From NCBI GenBank assembly GCA_015680685.1, contig MNCI01000970.1:746179-795242 (forward strand): a stretch of 49,064 bases of DNA, written 5' to 3'. The number at the start of each line of letters is the position of its first letter. Position 1 is the first letter of the stretch. A model generated the notes under the pieces. The model worked only from the letters and a program-made list of their open reading frames with translations. It had not been told where the DNA came from and did not search any database. This document shows, piece after piece, positions 24,123 to 35,609 of the stretch. A program made the translations under genes and the position numbers. The DNA is from Gnetum montanum. Taxonomy: Eukaryota; Streptophyta; Gnetopsida; Gnetales; Gnetaceae.

Positions 24123-26020
24123 TTATGAACAAGCAAAGAGAAGGTAGAAGACACCATCAAGGTGACGGTTCTCCTTCTTCTTCACCTTCATCATCTTCTT
24201 CACCCTCTCCTTCAATATTCAGATGCAGTCATAAAGAAAAAGACCATGGGGATAAAGGTAGGCAAAGTGGTAGTCATAGATGAAATAGCTAGGAAAGGGG
24301 ATGAGAGCACTCTAGAGAGTCACGACATAGAAGAAGGGAGAGTAGAGAACAACGTAGGCATCATAGACGCCATGGATGAGATAATCACAATGAACCCCTC
24401 CTCACTACTCAAAGTATGTTTGACATAACTAAGGCTGTTAGAATTCCAACAAGGCATCAGAAAGATAGTAGGATCAAGAGATTAGATATGAACAACATCC
24501 CACGATTTGAAGGGGGATACAACACTAATCCTCAAAATCATTTACAAGAATTCCATGATGTGTGTGCCTTACAGAACATAGAGAACAAATGGAAAAAACT
24601 TAAGTTGTTCCCATGGACATTAGTTAAAGAAGTAGAAAGTTGGTATTGGTATTTAGAACCAAAATCCATTTGTAGGTGGAGTACTATGTTAGAACTATTT
24701 AATGACAAGTACCAAACGTACTCTGGAGTGTCTAACTTGTGAAAGAAAATCCAAGGTTGGAAACAAGGAGGACATGAACCATTGGATGCTACCATGGGCT
24801 GATACTATGCAATGCTACCTTGTTGTCTTGGCCATGGTTATTCGCAAAGGGATCAATTGTGCCATCTCATGGATGGGCTTAGGCATGAAACAAGAAGAAC
24901 CCTTGGGACTTATGCCCAAGGGAGACTATCCAAGCTTAGGTCCCATCAAATTCAAAGACTATTGGAGCAAGATGCTAACAAAGAAGGTGAGCTACAGAAG
25001 AGAGAAAGTGTGAAAGAGTATAACTGAGATCCTTCCCTTCAGAAGAGGGGAGTAAGATTTTGTGAGGATGAAGAAGAGTCACCACTTGAAGAGATGGTGA
25101 ATAGGAAAACTTTGCCTATCCAAAAGATGACATTAGAAGTTTCGGAAAAGGTAGACCAAATGTGGGATTCCCTAGACAATAGATTTCAAACTATTCTTAA
25201 AATAGTAGAGGAGTCTAGAAAGCAAGGTAGTGAGAAAAGAAAAAAAGAAAGAGGCTAAACATGCACGTAGCAAGGGTAAGGGCAAAGTTGCCATCATTGA
25301 AGAGGTTGTGGATTTGGAAAAAGATAATGATAGTGGATGTGAGATATGTCAATATGACCATCCTAAGGGATGTTGCCCTATAATCTCACATCTACAGGAG
25401 TCTGGGGTGTATGCACTCAACCCACGATTAAACAAAAGGCAAACACCCCGAAGGTTACCTTATCCTTAAGCTAACCTAAGGTAGTTTCACAAACCCTTAA
25501 CACATTATCCTAGTGGAACTCCACCACAACCAATTGAGCAATATCAATAGTGGCAACACCCAAAATCATGGGAAATGCCACCACCAAGGTAATAGTATCC
25601 TTACCGGTAGCCTGACCCATATGGATATTACATGTAGCAGCCAATCTCCCCACATGACTCTACTGGTCACGTCACTCCTCAACCTTACTACCAAGCCTGC
25701 GAGTATTAGGGGACTCCCTCTTCTAGAGGTGATATTACGTAAGCATATCATGCTTCTCATCTGGCTGCATCTCTTCCACCAATAGCTCCACTACCACTTG
25801 CTCCCACGATGCAAGGTGAAATCCCTACCCAACTGCAACAACATAATGCGATGAGCACTGTTAACTCTCAACCTACTATTGGTTCCAACAACCACATGAA
25901 GAAAAAACCTTTCTTTAGAACCAATAGTCCAACCAAGCCCTTGCAATCACAAGTAGCTGATTCCTAGGATGCATCAGTATCAATCAAAACTTTGAAGCCC
26001 CCTTCAACCCAATCACCACA
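24123..26020 (+). pseudogene. gag: E3 gag, 5'-truncated
   Basis: The N-terminal third is deleted. The Ser/Pro-rich tract is visible near 24168-24230. The gag core, open at 24416-24742, has SRIKRLDMNNIPRFEGGY, ALQNIENKWKKLKLFP, KEVESWYWYLE and LFNDKYQTYSGVSNL, the pattern of the retrotransposon gag domain (PF03732 type). After a frameshift come RSHQIQRLLEQ, a Lys/Glu-rich stretch, and the knuckle-like motif CEICQYDHPKGC at 25338-25373 (Cys-X2-Cys-X3-His-X3-Cys). A Pro/Gln/His-rich tail follows. In this family gag and protease share one frame, here broken by several stops. Confidence 0.85.
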
Positions 26021-26760
26021 CTCAACGCATATGGTCATGCTAACACATGTCGTCACTGATTGGATCAAAGCAGGTCACCTTCCTAAGAAATTCTCTGATT
26101 ATGGGAGTCCTCTGACATACTTACAAATCATTGGAAATGCATCGTGCAAGGATCTTTTGAATATAGTTTTCGGTGTCAACTTGATTTCTCAAGAAATGTA
26201 CAAGGCCTAGAACCTGCCTCCATTGAAAAAGAGCAACATCCGTCTAGAGTTGGCTGACTAGTCCATCATTGTCCCATTGGGATTGGTGGATGACATTGTT
26301 ACCACTATTTGTGGGTGGTTGTACATAGCTGAATTCCTAGTGATTCATGTAAACAACGGTAAGGGGAACTTCCCAATCATAATGGGAAGAGCATGGCTAA
26401 GCATCATTGACACATACCTAAGAATCCATGATCTTTCCCTAGAAATATCAAAAGAAAATATATTCGAAAAGATTGAGAAGAAGAAAGTTCCATGCATCGC
26501 ATACAATGACACACGGTGTAATTGCGTGCAGAGGTCATGGTTTGTGCAAAGTTTAGCATTATCTACATGCAATCAGTGTGTACAAGTGATTAACATAAAA
26601 AGATGCCTATATGCAATAGCCACATGACAAGGAGACACCCAGTGGCTGACAGCTGATCAAGAAAGTAGTTCACTCATATGCATGGAACCAACTAAGGGTT
26701 TGACTTGTGCTTACATCGATAGCATAAATGCATTAGAGCAAGTCCACCACCAACTTCCAA
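26021..26760 (+). pseudogene. E3 protease region, degenerate
   Basis: It is open in two pieces (25992-26210 and 26277-26627) around TAG stops. Motifs: VMLTHVVTDWIKAGHLPKK, LTYLQII, VNLISQEMYKA, LGLVDDIVTTICGW, FPIIMGRAWLSIIDT, HDLSLEISKENIFEKIEKKK, VPCIAYNDTRCNC. The active-site Asp-Ser-Gly of E4 is replaced by Asn-Ile-Val, so it cannot be catalytic. The TAG at 26259-26261 is the shared CAG-to-TAG site. The linker INALEQVHHQL leads to RT. Confidence 0.83.
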
Positions 26761-26839
26761 GTCTTAACCTTAGAAATATCAACTGGGGGAAGTTGGAAAT
26801 CTCTGAGAAATTTTAGTAGGAGCCCTTCGAGTTGAAACC

Positions 26840-28330
26840 ATTGCCCACCGATATGGAATACACATTCCTTAAAAATGGAAAACTAGTAATTATCAATGCT
26901 AACCTTGCACCTCAACAAAAAGAAGAGCTATTGAAGGTAATAAATAAATGGTAGGAAGCTTTCACTTAGTCATATCTTGAATTAATTGGAATAGATCCTA
27001 GGATATGCCAACATAGAATTTACACTGACCCCTCCATGAAGCCTCAAAGACAATCGCAGAGGCAATTGAACCCTAGGCTGAAGTAAGTAGTTAAGGAAGA
27101 AATCGAATAGCTTCTCAAGGCTGGGTTCATATACCCCATTGCTGATAGCGAATTGGTTAGCCCCTTAGTTATTGTACCTAAAAAGGAAAGCAAAAGGAGG
27201 GTGTGCATAGATTTTAGGCTACTAAATATGGCAACATTCAAACATCACTTTCCATTGTCATTTGTCTTCCAAGTCTTAGACACCATCACAGGGCATCGCT
27301 ATTACAGTTTTATAGATGGATATAGCAGATATAACCAAATACAAATAGCCCCAAAAGACCAAGCCAAGACAACGTTCACTAGTCTTTGAGGAACGTTCGC
27401 ATACAAATAGATGTTGTTTGGTTTGTGCAATGCCTAGCAACATTTCAATGACTAGTTCTAAGAATATTCCAACAACAGATAGGGAATGGCATGGAGGTCT
27501 TTATGGACAACTTCTCCACTTATGGAGCAAACTTTGATCAAGCCTTGGATTGATTGGAGCAAGTGTTAAAAAGATGTGTAGAAACCAATTTGAGGCTCAA
27601 TTGGCAGAAAAGCCATTTGATGGTCTAAGAAGGCATAGTACTAGGACACAAAATCTCACATACAGGGATAGATGTAGACCTTGAGAAAATCAAAATTATC
27701 CAAGGAATTACCCATCAACCAGAAACTATCAAAGATATTTGATCATTTCTTGGACATACTGGCTACTATAGGAGATTTATTGAGAACTTTTCAAAGGTTG
27801 CCAAACCATTGGTGGAATTAACAAAAAATGATGTACCTTTCAAGTGGACAAGGAATTGTAAATTAGCTTTCCAAACTCTAAAATAGAAGGTGGTAGAAAC
27901 ACCCATTCTACAAGTTCTTGACTAGTCCAAACCATTCCATATCATGACTGATGCATCCAACTATGCTTTAGGAGCCGTACTTACATAGTTAGATGACTAG
28001 AAGAATCCTTATTACATCCACCATGCAAGTAGAAGTATCACTGGTGCACAACTTAACTACACTACCACAAAGAAAGAATTAATGGTTGTAGTGTTTGCAC
28101 TAGAAAAGTTTAGACACTATGTATTGGGATATAAAGTACATATACATACAAATCATAGTGCAATTTGGTTCCTCATGAATAAGCCAATGGTAAGCCCTCA
28201 TATCATATGATGGCTTGTAATCTTACAAGAGTTCGATTTAACGATGATTGATCACAAGGGCATCGAGAATGTAGCTGCTAATTATTTATCTTGGTTGCGA
28301 TGGGACAACAAAGAGGATGAGAATCCAACA
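26840..28330 (+). pseudogene. pol: E3 reverse transcriptase and RNase H
   Basis: RT: MEYTFLKNGKLVIINANL, IEQLLKAGFIYPIADSE-like, SPLVIVPKKESKRRVCIDFR, LLNMATFKHHFPL, TITGHRYYSFIDGYSRYNQI, DQAKTTFTSL (open 27153-27389), then VFMDNFS at 27497-27517, LRLNWQKSHLMV, EGIVLGHKIS, SFLGHTGYYRRFIENFSKVA. RNase H: PFHIMTDASNYALGAVL, LNYTT, KELMVVVFALEKFRHYVLG, KGIENVAANYLS. FMDN in place of FMDD means the second catalytic Asp is Asn (codon 27509-27511). Stops are mainly TAG at former Gln and Trp codons. This wording is typical of Athila-like RT. Confidence 0.9.
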
Positions 28331-28379
28331 TTTGATCATTTCCCTAATAAATTCCTCTTTGCTGGTGTAGTGAATAATC

Positions 28380-29640
28380 AATCACCCATGGAGACAAACT
28401 AGTACAGTAGCATTCTTACCTATCTCCTCACCCAACAAACACCACAAGAGTTAAACCTTAAGAAGAAACAATAGTTTCTTCACCGAGCCAAGTACTTTAT
28501 GCAGATCAATGGGTAACTTTACAAAGTGTGTCTCGATGGCTTGGTTTGATGGTGTGTTTCCGATATAGATCAACTGTGAGTTCTCCAAGATGCTCATGAG
28601 GGTCCTCGCAGGGGTCATTACACTAGGAGACAAATGACCATTAAGATCCTGCTTGCAAGATATTATTGGCCTACATTATTTTGGGATTCCTATCATTTCA
28701 TCCAATCTTGTGAGCACTATCAATGTGATGGGGGAATGACTGCTAGAATGGAGGATTCGCAACAATGGATTCAACCGTTAGAACCCTTTGACATTTGGGA
28801 AATTGATTTTATGGGGCTGATTACACCAATTTCTAATGGAAAATCTTATATTATTGTTGACATTGATTACCTAACAAAATGGGTTGAAGTAGATGCTGTT
28901 AAAGATTGTACATCATCTATAGTTGCACGATTTATTCAACAAAAAATCATAAACAGGTTTGGTGTGTCGTGTGCACTTATTTCAGACAATGGTACACACT
29001 TCATAGGTGCAACTTTTCAAAAATTAATGCAACGGTTAGGGGTTGAGCATAAATTGGATACACCATACCACCCCAAAGAGAATGGTCAAGCAAAAGCCAC
29101 CAATAAGAAGATTATGAAGATATTGACAAGAACCATTAACAAGTTTAGGTGAGATTGGAGCACTAAACTAAACGATGCTCTTTGGGCATACCACTCCACA
29201 TGGAAACTCCCTACAGGCTACTCTCCCTATGAGTTAGTGTACAATAAATCACCAACGCTTCCCATTCAAACTAAGCTCCATACACTATTCATGGCATGTG
29301 ACCTCATCCTTGACCTTGATCTAGTGCAAAAACAATGGTTAGTAACCCTAACTTGCTAGATGAAAACCGATTAGCTACTCTATCATCTAATGAATTGCAC
29401 AAGGCCTTCAATAAACAACGTCATGACCTAAGAATTAGAAAAGTTAAATATTAGCTAAGAGATAAGGTTCTCTACTAGAATTCAACACATGTGCAACACC
29501 GTACTAAATTTTAAACACTGTGGAAAGGACCTTATATTATTTATGCAACTTTTCCTTTAGGGGCCATGACAATATACAAACCTGAGAGCTTAGACAAGAA
29601 ATTTTTGGTCAACGTACAACAAACCAAACCTTTCCATGAG
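28380..29640 (+). pseudogene. E3 integrase, largest open part of pol
   Basis: Integrase inserts the cDNA into the genome. The N-terminal zinc-binding region has HEGP..GHYTRR then C-EH-Y-Q-C, where a Cys of the usual CxxC is Tyr. The catalytic core is open at 28634-29152 (172 residues). The first Asp is residue 58 (WEIDFMG), the second residue 118 (LISDNGTHF), and exactly 35 residues later, at residue 154, the expected Glu is Lys (GQAKATN, codon 29093-29095). So this is a DDX35E core with the Glu lost. The C-terminal region continues with stops: WAYHSTWKLPTGYSPYELVY, then LRIRKVK-like and an open tail near 29636. Confidence 0.88.
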
Positions 29641-29739
29641 CTTAGGACAACCAATACACATGCTACCTCTCTTGATGAACAACCCTGCTCACTATTTTAG
29701 ATCTCTTCCTTCCAACTTAGTCATGGGGGAGATGGCCAC

Positions 29740-31598
29740 CTATGCTAACCATTCTAGGTCCTCAGTTCCTTTTGAATTTTTTTTACACATTTTTTGTTTT
29801 ACACATTCTTTCAACTTTTCTTATTTTTTTTTTACACCATCGTTCATGTTTTTACTATTTCTTTGATTTCTTGATTTACTTTTATTCATCATCTAATAAG
29901 TGCTCATGATGGTAGATTGAATTATACCATATTGATTGCTAATGTTTGGTTTTTACCTTTGAATTATGATGTTGATATTAAGGTATGGTTCTTTTGGTAA
30001 AATAGGCAATGAGTCCATGCCATCCACTCATCCATACAACTCTATGGTCTCCTTTGGATTGGAACTGTACAATCCCATTTTTCTAAGTAAACTTGTTAAT
30101 GAATTGGTGGCTAGGTCTTTTTCAAACCAAGGAAAGACTCAAAGGATGAAAAGGATGTGACTTCAAGGGGATTTGATGCATTGGTGCTGGCCATTCTCTT
30201 GGGTGCTTGGATGCTTTTTCTTGGATTTTCTACCATTCTAACATTGTTCAAATATCAGGAAGCTAAGTGAATAAAAATAATTCTTTGCATGGTGTGGTTC
30301 TCACGCATAAACATAAAAGAGAGAGAGAGAGAAAATAGAAAAAGGTGAGAATTCAAAGCATACCCCTTAGACATAATAAAGCAATATGGGCTACAAGCAC
30401 TGGTTATGGCACTAGAAAGACATGTTACCCATGCCTGAAGGTTCCCTCTAACTAAGGCCCTTTCTTGCTTCCTACTTCTCCATCTCACTCTCCTTGGGAT
30501 GGTGGTCACTCTTTGTGAAAGCATTCTTGTTGCCTCAAGAGGATGGATTGGCCAAATGTATTGATGCAAGGTCACTGAATGTGATTGGTTTGAGTCTAGA
30601 TTTGGAATGGGTTCTACTCAATTATCTTAACCATGAAATACACAAGGGGCTTTACACAACCTTGTTCTTGGGATTCCATTCCATTCTCTCCTCTCCATCT
30701 TTCTTCACATTTTTCACCTCATTGCCAATTTTATCATTAGTCTGTTCTAGGTTGATGCATTATTTTTCTTTGGTGAATTCTTGTGGGTAAGTTTTTAACT
30801 CTTGCTTTCAAATGACATTCTTAGAGCCTATGAACTCTTTGGTTTTTGGATTTGTCAAGGCATAAAGGGCATGAGCCTACTTTGGGGAGGACCCACTTGC
30901 ATATCTTTTAGTTTGGTTAAGTTAAGTTCTTTATCCTTAGCCATTGTTACAATCAAATTCTTTTTATTTACCCCATCCATGTCATCCAAATTGTATGCAC
31001 CTTCACAACTATTTGTAATGAATTCCTTTTTATTATTGTGAATACCCTCTTTCCAATACTTCTTGTATCAAGCTTTCTCTGAATTGTATGGATCACTTCT
31101 ATTATTTAACCCATCGTCAGTCTTTTCACTAAAAATATCAAGTAACCAATCTATCACAATCACAACTTGGATAGATAAAATCATTGACGAGATAAGGTAT
31201 TTAGCCATTATTTATGTATTATATATACTAATCCTTGGTTTTGTTGTGATTGCAGTAGGAAGTGTGGATTGGAAGCAAGACTATTGTCACCAAGGAGGAT
31301 GAAACCATATCAATCATGGGAGATTGTTCATGACCACTGGATCTCTTTTACCTCTCCCTCATTCTTCTATTGCCAAGATGGGTTGGATGTCCTTTGGATC
31401 CGTTGGTGTTCTTTCCTAATTGTCATGAACACCAATTTTGTACATAATTGTAATATTGTATGCTTGGGCACTTCTATATTTGTCTATTTTCTCTATGTTA
31501 CTCTGCATGTCAGTCAAATAAGTCAACATCCCCCTAATATATTTTGTAAAGAACTTGTTTCTCTTCTGCTATATTTGAGGACAAGTTTTCATTCAATC
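29740..31598 (+). other. E3 post-pol non-coding region
   Basis: It has the T-rich tract (29775-29850), then the shared blocks: AATGAGTCCATGCC (about 30008), GCATGGTGTGGTTCTC (about 30287), ACTTTGGGGAGGACCCACTT (30879-30898). Short open frames (for example 30494-30790) are not conserved as frames in E1 or E4. It corresponds to the env-like position of Athila elements but no envelope features are seen. Confidence 0.7.
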
Positions 31599-31607
31599 GT
31601 GGGGGTA
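31599..31607 (+). promoter_or_regulatory. E3 polypurine tract
   Basis: GTGGGGGTA directly precedes the 3' LTR start TGATGAGAGC. It is the plus-strand primer of reverse transcription. The same motif stands before the 3' LTRs of E2 and E4. Confidence 0.8.
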
Positions 31608-32535
31608 TGATGAGAGCGGTTACTCTAGCAGTTATTCTAATTATCAGAGTGGTTACTCTAGTAGTTATTCTAATTATTAGAGTGGTTACTCTAGCAATTA
31701 CTTTGGCAGTTATTCTAATTATTAGAGCGGTTACTCTAATTATTATAGTAGTTGCTCCCAAGCCTATAAATACAGTGCCCAGGCACACAATTGGGAGGAA
31801 GTCTTTTAGCAGTCAAGTAGCAAAACTCTTGTAGTCTGTTTGAAAGTTAGAGTATTTTCCAAGTGCCTGTAGCAAGAGGTCGAAGTGTGGACGGATCTTT
31901 ATTCAAGCATTGATGTACTTGAGCACAACATTTTGTTGGTGATAAAGATGAGCTCTTTAATTCATCCTTGTAGCACTTGAGATTTTTTTTCTTACACATT
32001 TTTTTTATTTTATTTTCTTATGTATTTATTTTATTTTGTTTTATTTTATGCACTTTACATTTATGTTATTAGCACAACAATTCATTTTGATCAATTAAGC
32101 AAATCATTAAATTACACAAGCATGACCACTTCGAGCATGCGTGTAATGCTTGGTAACCCAATAATGATTAGCATTTGGTAATCCTAGTAGCGTTGCACTA
32201 GTTCAGGATGTGTACAACAAGTGGGAATGGATGTTGGGGTTAGGATTAGTTAGAAATTAGTTAATGAGTAGTTAAGTTAAATTAGTCACTTAGTTACCTC
32301 TCTCCTTCTCTACTAGCACAAGACATAAAAACATAAAAGTTATAAAAATCATATGCCTCAAGCTTACTTAAACATACAATCGTGACATACAAGTAAGCTT
32401 GGGAAGACAATGATCAACCAACCCATCCTTGTTCCACAAGGGCGCATAAGCACTTAGTCCTTGAAATTCAACTGGATTGTGCATGAAACACTCATATTCG
32501 TATGGTTGAGCATAGGGGTACCTTGCTGCTCATCA
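31608..32535 (+). repeat. E3 3' LTR, with tandem repeats in U3
   Basis: 928 bases from TGATGAGAGC to GCTCATCA. TATAAATA lies at 31765-31772. The R/U5 part matches the other copies, but the U3 differs: it has tandem units in place of GATATC motifs. It gives the full length for comparing the truncated 5' LTR. Confidence 0.92.
31612..31745 (+). repeat. U3 tandem repeat array of E3
   Basis: Units of about 33, 33, 45 and 21 bases start AGAG(C/T)GGTTACTCTA and end TTCTAATTAT. The 5' LTR has the same module with different unit lengths and order (23482-23595). The array lies 20-155 bases upstream of TATAAATA, where enhancer-like repeats often sit in LTRs. Confidence 0.85.
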
Positions 32536-33426
32536 CTATTTCATCCATCTATGCTTTCCATGTCTCACCTCACTATCGGTTTCATGTTCTTATTTGATGT
32601 TCTAGTTTGATGTGTTGAAATTATTAGGTAGTTTCTTTCTAGTTTTTGTACTTAACCTTCCATAACCATTAATCATCCACGGAACCCATGGACTCCTTGG
32701 TTTGAAGTTATGCAAAGGCAATAAAAGGCCTGTGCCCACTTTGGGGAGGATCGACTTGCATATCTTTTGGTTGGATTAGTTAAGTCCTTTATTCTTAAAC
32801 ACTCTCACAATCAAATCCTTTTGTTTACCTCATCAATGACATCTAATTGTGCACATCTTTACAACATTTTTTAGTGAAACCTTTTATTGCTATTGTTATG
32901 AATTCTTATACCATCTTCAAGCATTTCATCCTATTTGAAATTTTTCCAATTTAATGGACTACTTATCTATTTTACTATATTTGTCAGTCTTCCGACCAAC
33001 ACTCCTAAAGGAATCAATCTACCACAATCACAAACTAGTCTAGTGTAACCACCAATGAGCCAAGGTACTTACCAGCTATGTGTCACACATTGCATACTAA
33101 TTCATGATTTTTTTGTGATTTTTTTGGGATGATGCAGTAGTACCACATGATGAGGATTGTTCATGATCATGGGATCTTCTTTCTTGCTCTTCAGCTGCCA
33201 AGAGGTGTTGGATGTCAGTTTTATCAAGGGTGTTCACTTCTCTTATCATGAACATCCAATTTTTTAAAGATTGTAACTCTATAAACTTGGGTACTTAGAG
33301 TTTGTCTGTTCCATTTGAGTTAGTTTGTATGTTAGTCAATAATCCCATACCTCCCCAATATTTTGTAAGGAACTTGTTCCTCCTCTTCTTCACTCGAGGA
33401 TGAGTTTTCATTCATTCGTGGAGGTA
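32536..33426 (+). other. E2 post-pol region, right part, with its polypurine tract
   Basis: It resumes the text interrupted at 23477 and matches E1 from about 15125 to 16016, including ACTTTGGGGAGGATCGACTT at 32738-32757 and CACTCGAGGATGAGTTTTCA near 33401. The purine tract CGTGGAGGTA (33417-33426) precedes the 3' LTR. Confidence 0.85.
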
Positions 33427-34256
33427 TGATGAGTCATGTTCTAACATGCTCCAATATCAGGTACCCGATATCAGAGCCTAGGATGCATTATTGAATATTC
33501 AATATCATAGGGTATATGCTAGCCTATAAACATAGTGCTCGCACTCATGATTTTCATATTAATTTTTTTCATAGCTAGTGAAGCTCTTATAGCTTTTTTT
33601 CTCTAGAGTTAGAATATTTTCTAAGTACTCATAGCAAGAGTCTGAGTGTGTATAGATCTTTGTTTGAACACTGATGTACCTAAGCACAGTAGTGTGACGG
33701 GAATAAAAATGAACCCTTTTGATCATCCTTGTAGCATTGAGAATATATTAATGTTTCCTTAATGCATTTAATATTCATGCACTTCACTTTATTGCACTTT
33801 AATTAAGTAATTAATTTATAGTTGTTAATGAACACAATCATGACCACCTCAAGCATACATGTAGCACTTGGTAACCCAAAAAAGCTTAACATTTGATAAC
33901 CCAGCAGGTCTATATGTGTTCAAGATGTATCTAGGAAAGTGGGACGGGTACTTATGTTAGGCTAGCTAGGTAGTAGATGAATTAGATCTTAAATTACTTC
34001 ACCTTTCATTCTTGTTGTAGGTGACTAAACTTATAAAATATAAAATGATAAAAATCACATACCTCAGTTGCACTTAATAATATACTTGTACTTCACAAGT
34101 GGAACTGAGAAGACAACAAATGTTCTCAATGCCCATTTCACTTCCGAGAGGAATTAGTGCACTAGAAAACTATAGGTCCACGGAATTCGACCAAATCACA
34201 TGTGAATGCCTTAGTGATTCATATGGTTGAGCATAGGGGTACCTCGCCACTCATCA
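33427..34256 (+). repeat. E2 3' LTR
   Basis: It starts TGATGAGTCATG and ends CTCATCA, followed by TCCAC. The TATA site reads TATAAACA (33525-33532). U3 has one GATATT block fewer than the 5' LTR, which accounts for much of the 28-base length difference. Confidence 0.92.
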
Positions 34257-34261
34257 TCCAC

Positions 34262-35609
34262 CAAGTATCAAGGGTAGAACCTTGGGTATTACATTTAATA
34301 TACTTTGTGATGCTTTGGTAATACTTTCTTTAATTGCTAATTTTGAAATATTTTATTTTTTTTTCATCTATTAATCTTTGTCAATATTTCCATTACCAAA
34401 GAAGCAAATCTTTCATAACTAATTGGTAAAGTCTCAATAGATGAAGATAATTAACATGTTGATTTATTACATTATCTACACACTAATAAGACTCTTACTC
34501 ATTTTCAAGACTCCTACTTGCAAAACTTGTAAAAAGACGCTTTTAAAAAAAATACCTGAAATACTGTTACATTTTTGAAATTTTTAGAAATTGCTCTTTA
34601 AGTTAGTATATAATCATTAGCTTATTAACTTAAACTATAACTAGTTATGAAGAGTTATGATAGTTTAGTAAGAGTTGTAATCACTTACGAAGTATAAAAG
34701 AACTCAAGATCAAAATTCATAAGTATGCATATAGAAGAATAATAACAATGAGAATCAAGAAGAAGAAATAACATTGAAAAAATAGCTAAAAAAGCATTTG
34801 TAAGCCAAAAGGTTATGATAGTGATGATTTGTAAACTATTAAAGCACCAAGAGAAGTAAAGGAAGAAAGACATTTCTAGCACTACCAAATGATACTTGAG
34901 AAAGAAGTAAAATAAGAGAAGCTAAAATGCTAGATATTCTTAGTACCAAAAGGTAGACTAGTATATCATAGATGCAAAAAATTCATTATAGTGAACTTAA
35001 GTCAAGGATTCATAAAAGAAGAAGCTATGAAGGCTACATAGATGAAGAAGGACAAGCTATGTTCAGGTAGTAGTTCATTAGCTATGGTTAAGTAACTAAG
35101 CCAACTTAATGATGGATCGTTGAAAGAGTTAAAAGTGGTTTAGCCTACATATGAATAATGATAATAGTTACTAGTGAGCATCATAAGTGTATCATGAGTT
35201 AGCAATATCACAAAATACTACAATAATATAAAAGTTGTAGAACTACTAGAGCAACACAACTAAAACATAAGAAGTTGTTACAAACTTAGCATAGTCCAAT
35301 CTAGAGTAAGAAATCCAAAGATGATGTTATGGTTTATCATAACCACAAATGATGTTTGATATAAACTATCTATGATAGCTTATGATTAGTATTGATTTAT
35401 GAACAAGATCAACATAACTTTGTTCATCACCAAAAGGATTCATAAGCAATTAGTAGGACTTACGATACTCAAAATTATAGGAATTGTTATGAACTATAAT
35501 TATCTTACAATTCAAAGATATAATTATACTTCCAACTTGTGAATATATCTTGGCATATTAGAGTTGCCCAAATAAGGTATAAAATGACATTTTAACAAAA
35601 CTTGATATT
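34262..35609. other. Unassigned AT-rich sequence
   Basis: It contains many short A-rich stretches and no conserved frame. It may be the upstream part of the Tat-like element whose integrase follows, but I see no RT motifs in it. Confidence 0.4.

Larger units (their letters stand above)
23478..32535 (+). mobile_element. E3: Athila-like element nested in E2
   Basis: It starts TGATGAGAGTGG and ends GCTCATCA. The E2 text breaks and resumes exactly at its ends. The expected five-base duplication is imperfect now: CTCTC on the left, CTATT on the right. It has gag, protease, RT, RNase H and a partly open integrase, a post-pol region and a full 3' LTR. The 5' LTR is cut short, and the primer-binding site and first part of gag are gone. 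It is the only copy besides E1 with all pol domains. Confidence 0.93.
18406..34256 (+). mobile_element. E2: Athila-like element with E3 nested in it and RT-IN deleted
   Basis: LTRs 18406-19263 and 33427-34256 are bounded by TCCAC duplications. Without the nested E3 the element is about 6.8 kb. It carries a near-consensus primer-binding site, gag, protease, then jumps near 22668 straight into the post-pol region, so RT, RNase H and integrase are missing. Its post-pol region is split by E3 between 23477 and 32536: CCATTCCACACTCTCTC on the left and CATCCATCTATGC on the right are contiguous in E1 near 15113-15140. Confidence 0.93.

Noticed and set aside
24702-25027. Several overlapping open frames in E3 gag
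   Set aside because: These are alternative frames around one frameshift in gag. Only the gag-matching frame was kept.
30494-30790. Env-like gene in the post-pol region of E3
   Set aside because: The frame is short, hydrophobic by T-richness, and not conserved in E1, E2 or E4.
31607-31834. Open frame with repeated Val-Ile-Leu-Ile-Ile-Arg units
   Set aside because: It is the translation of the U3 tandem repeats of the E3 LTR, open in both directions by repeat structure.
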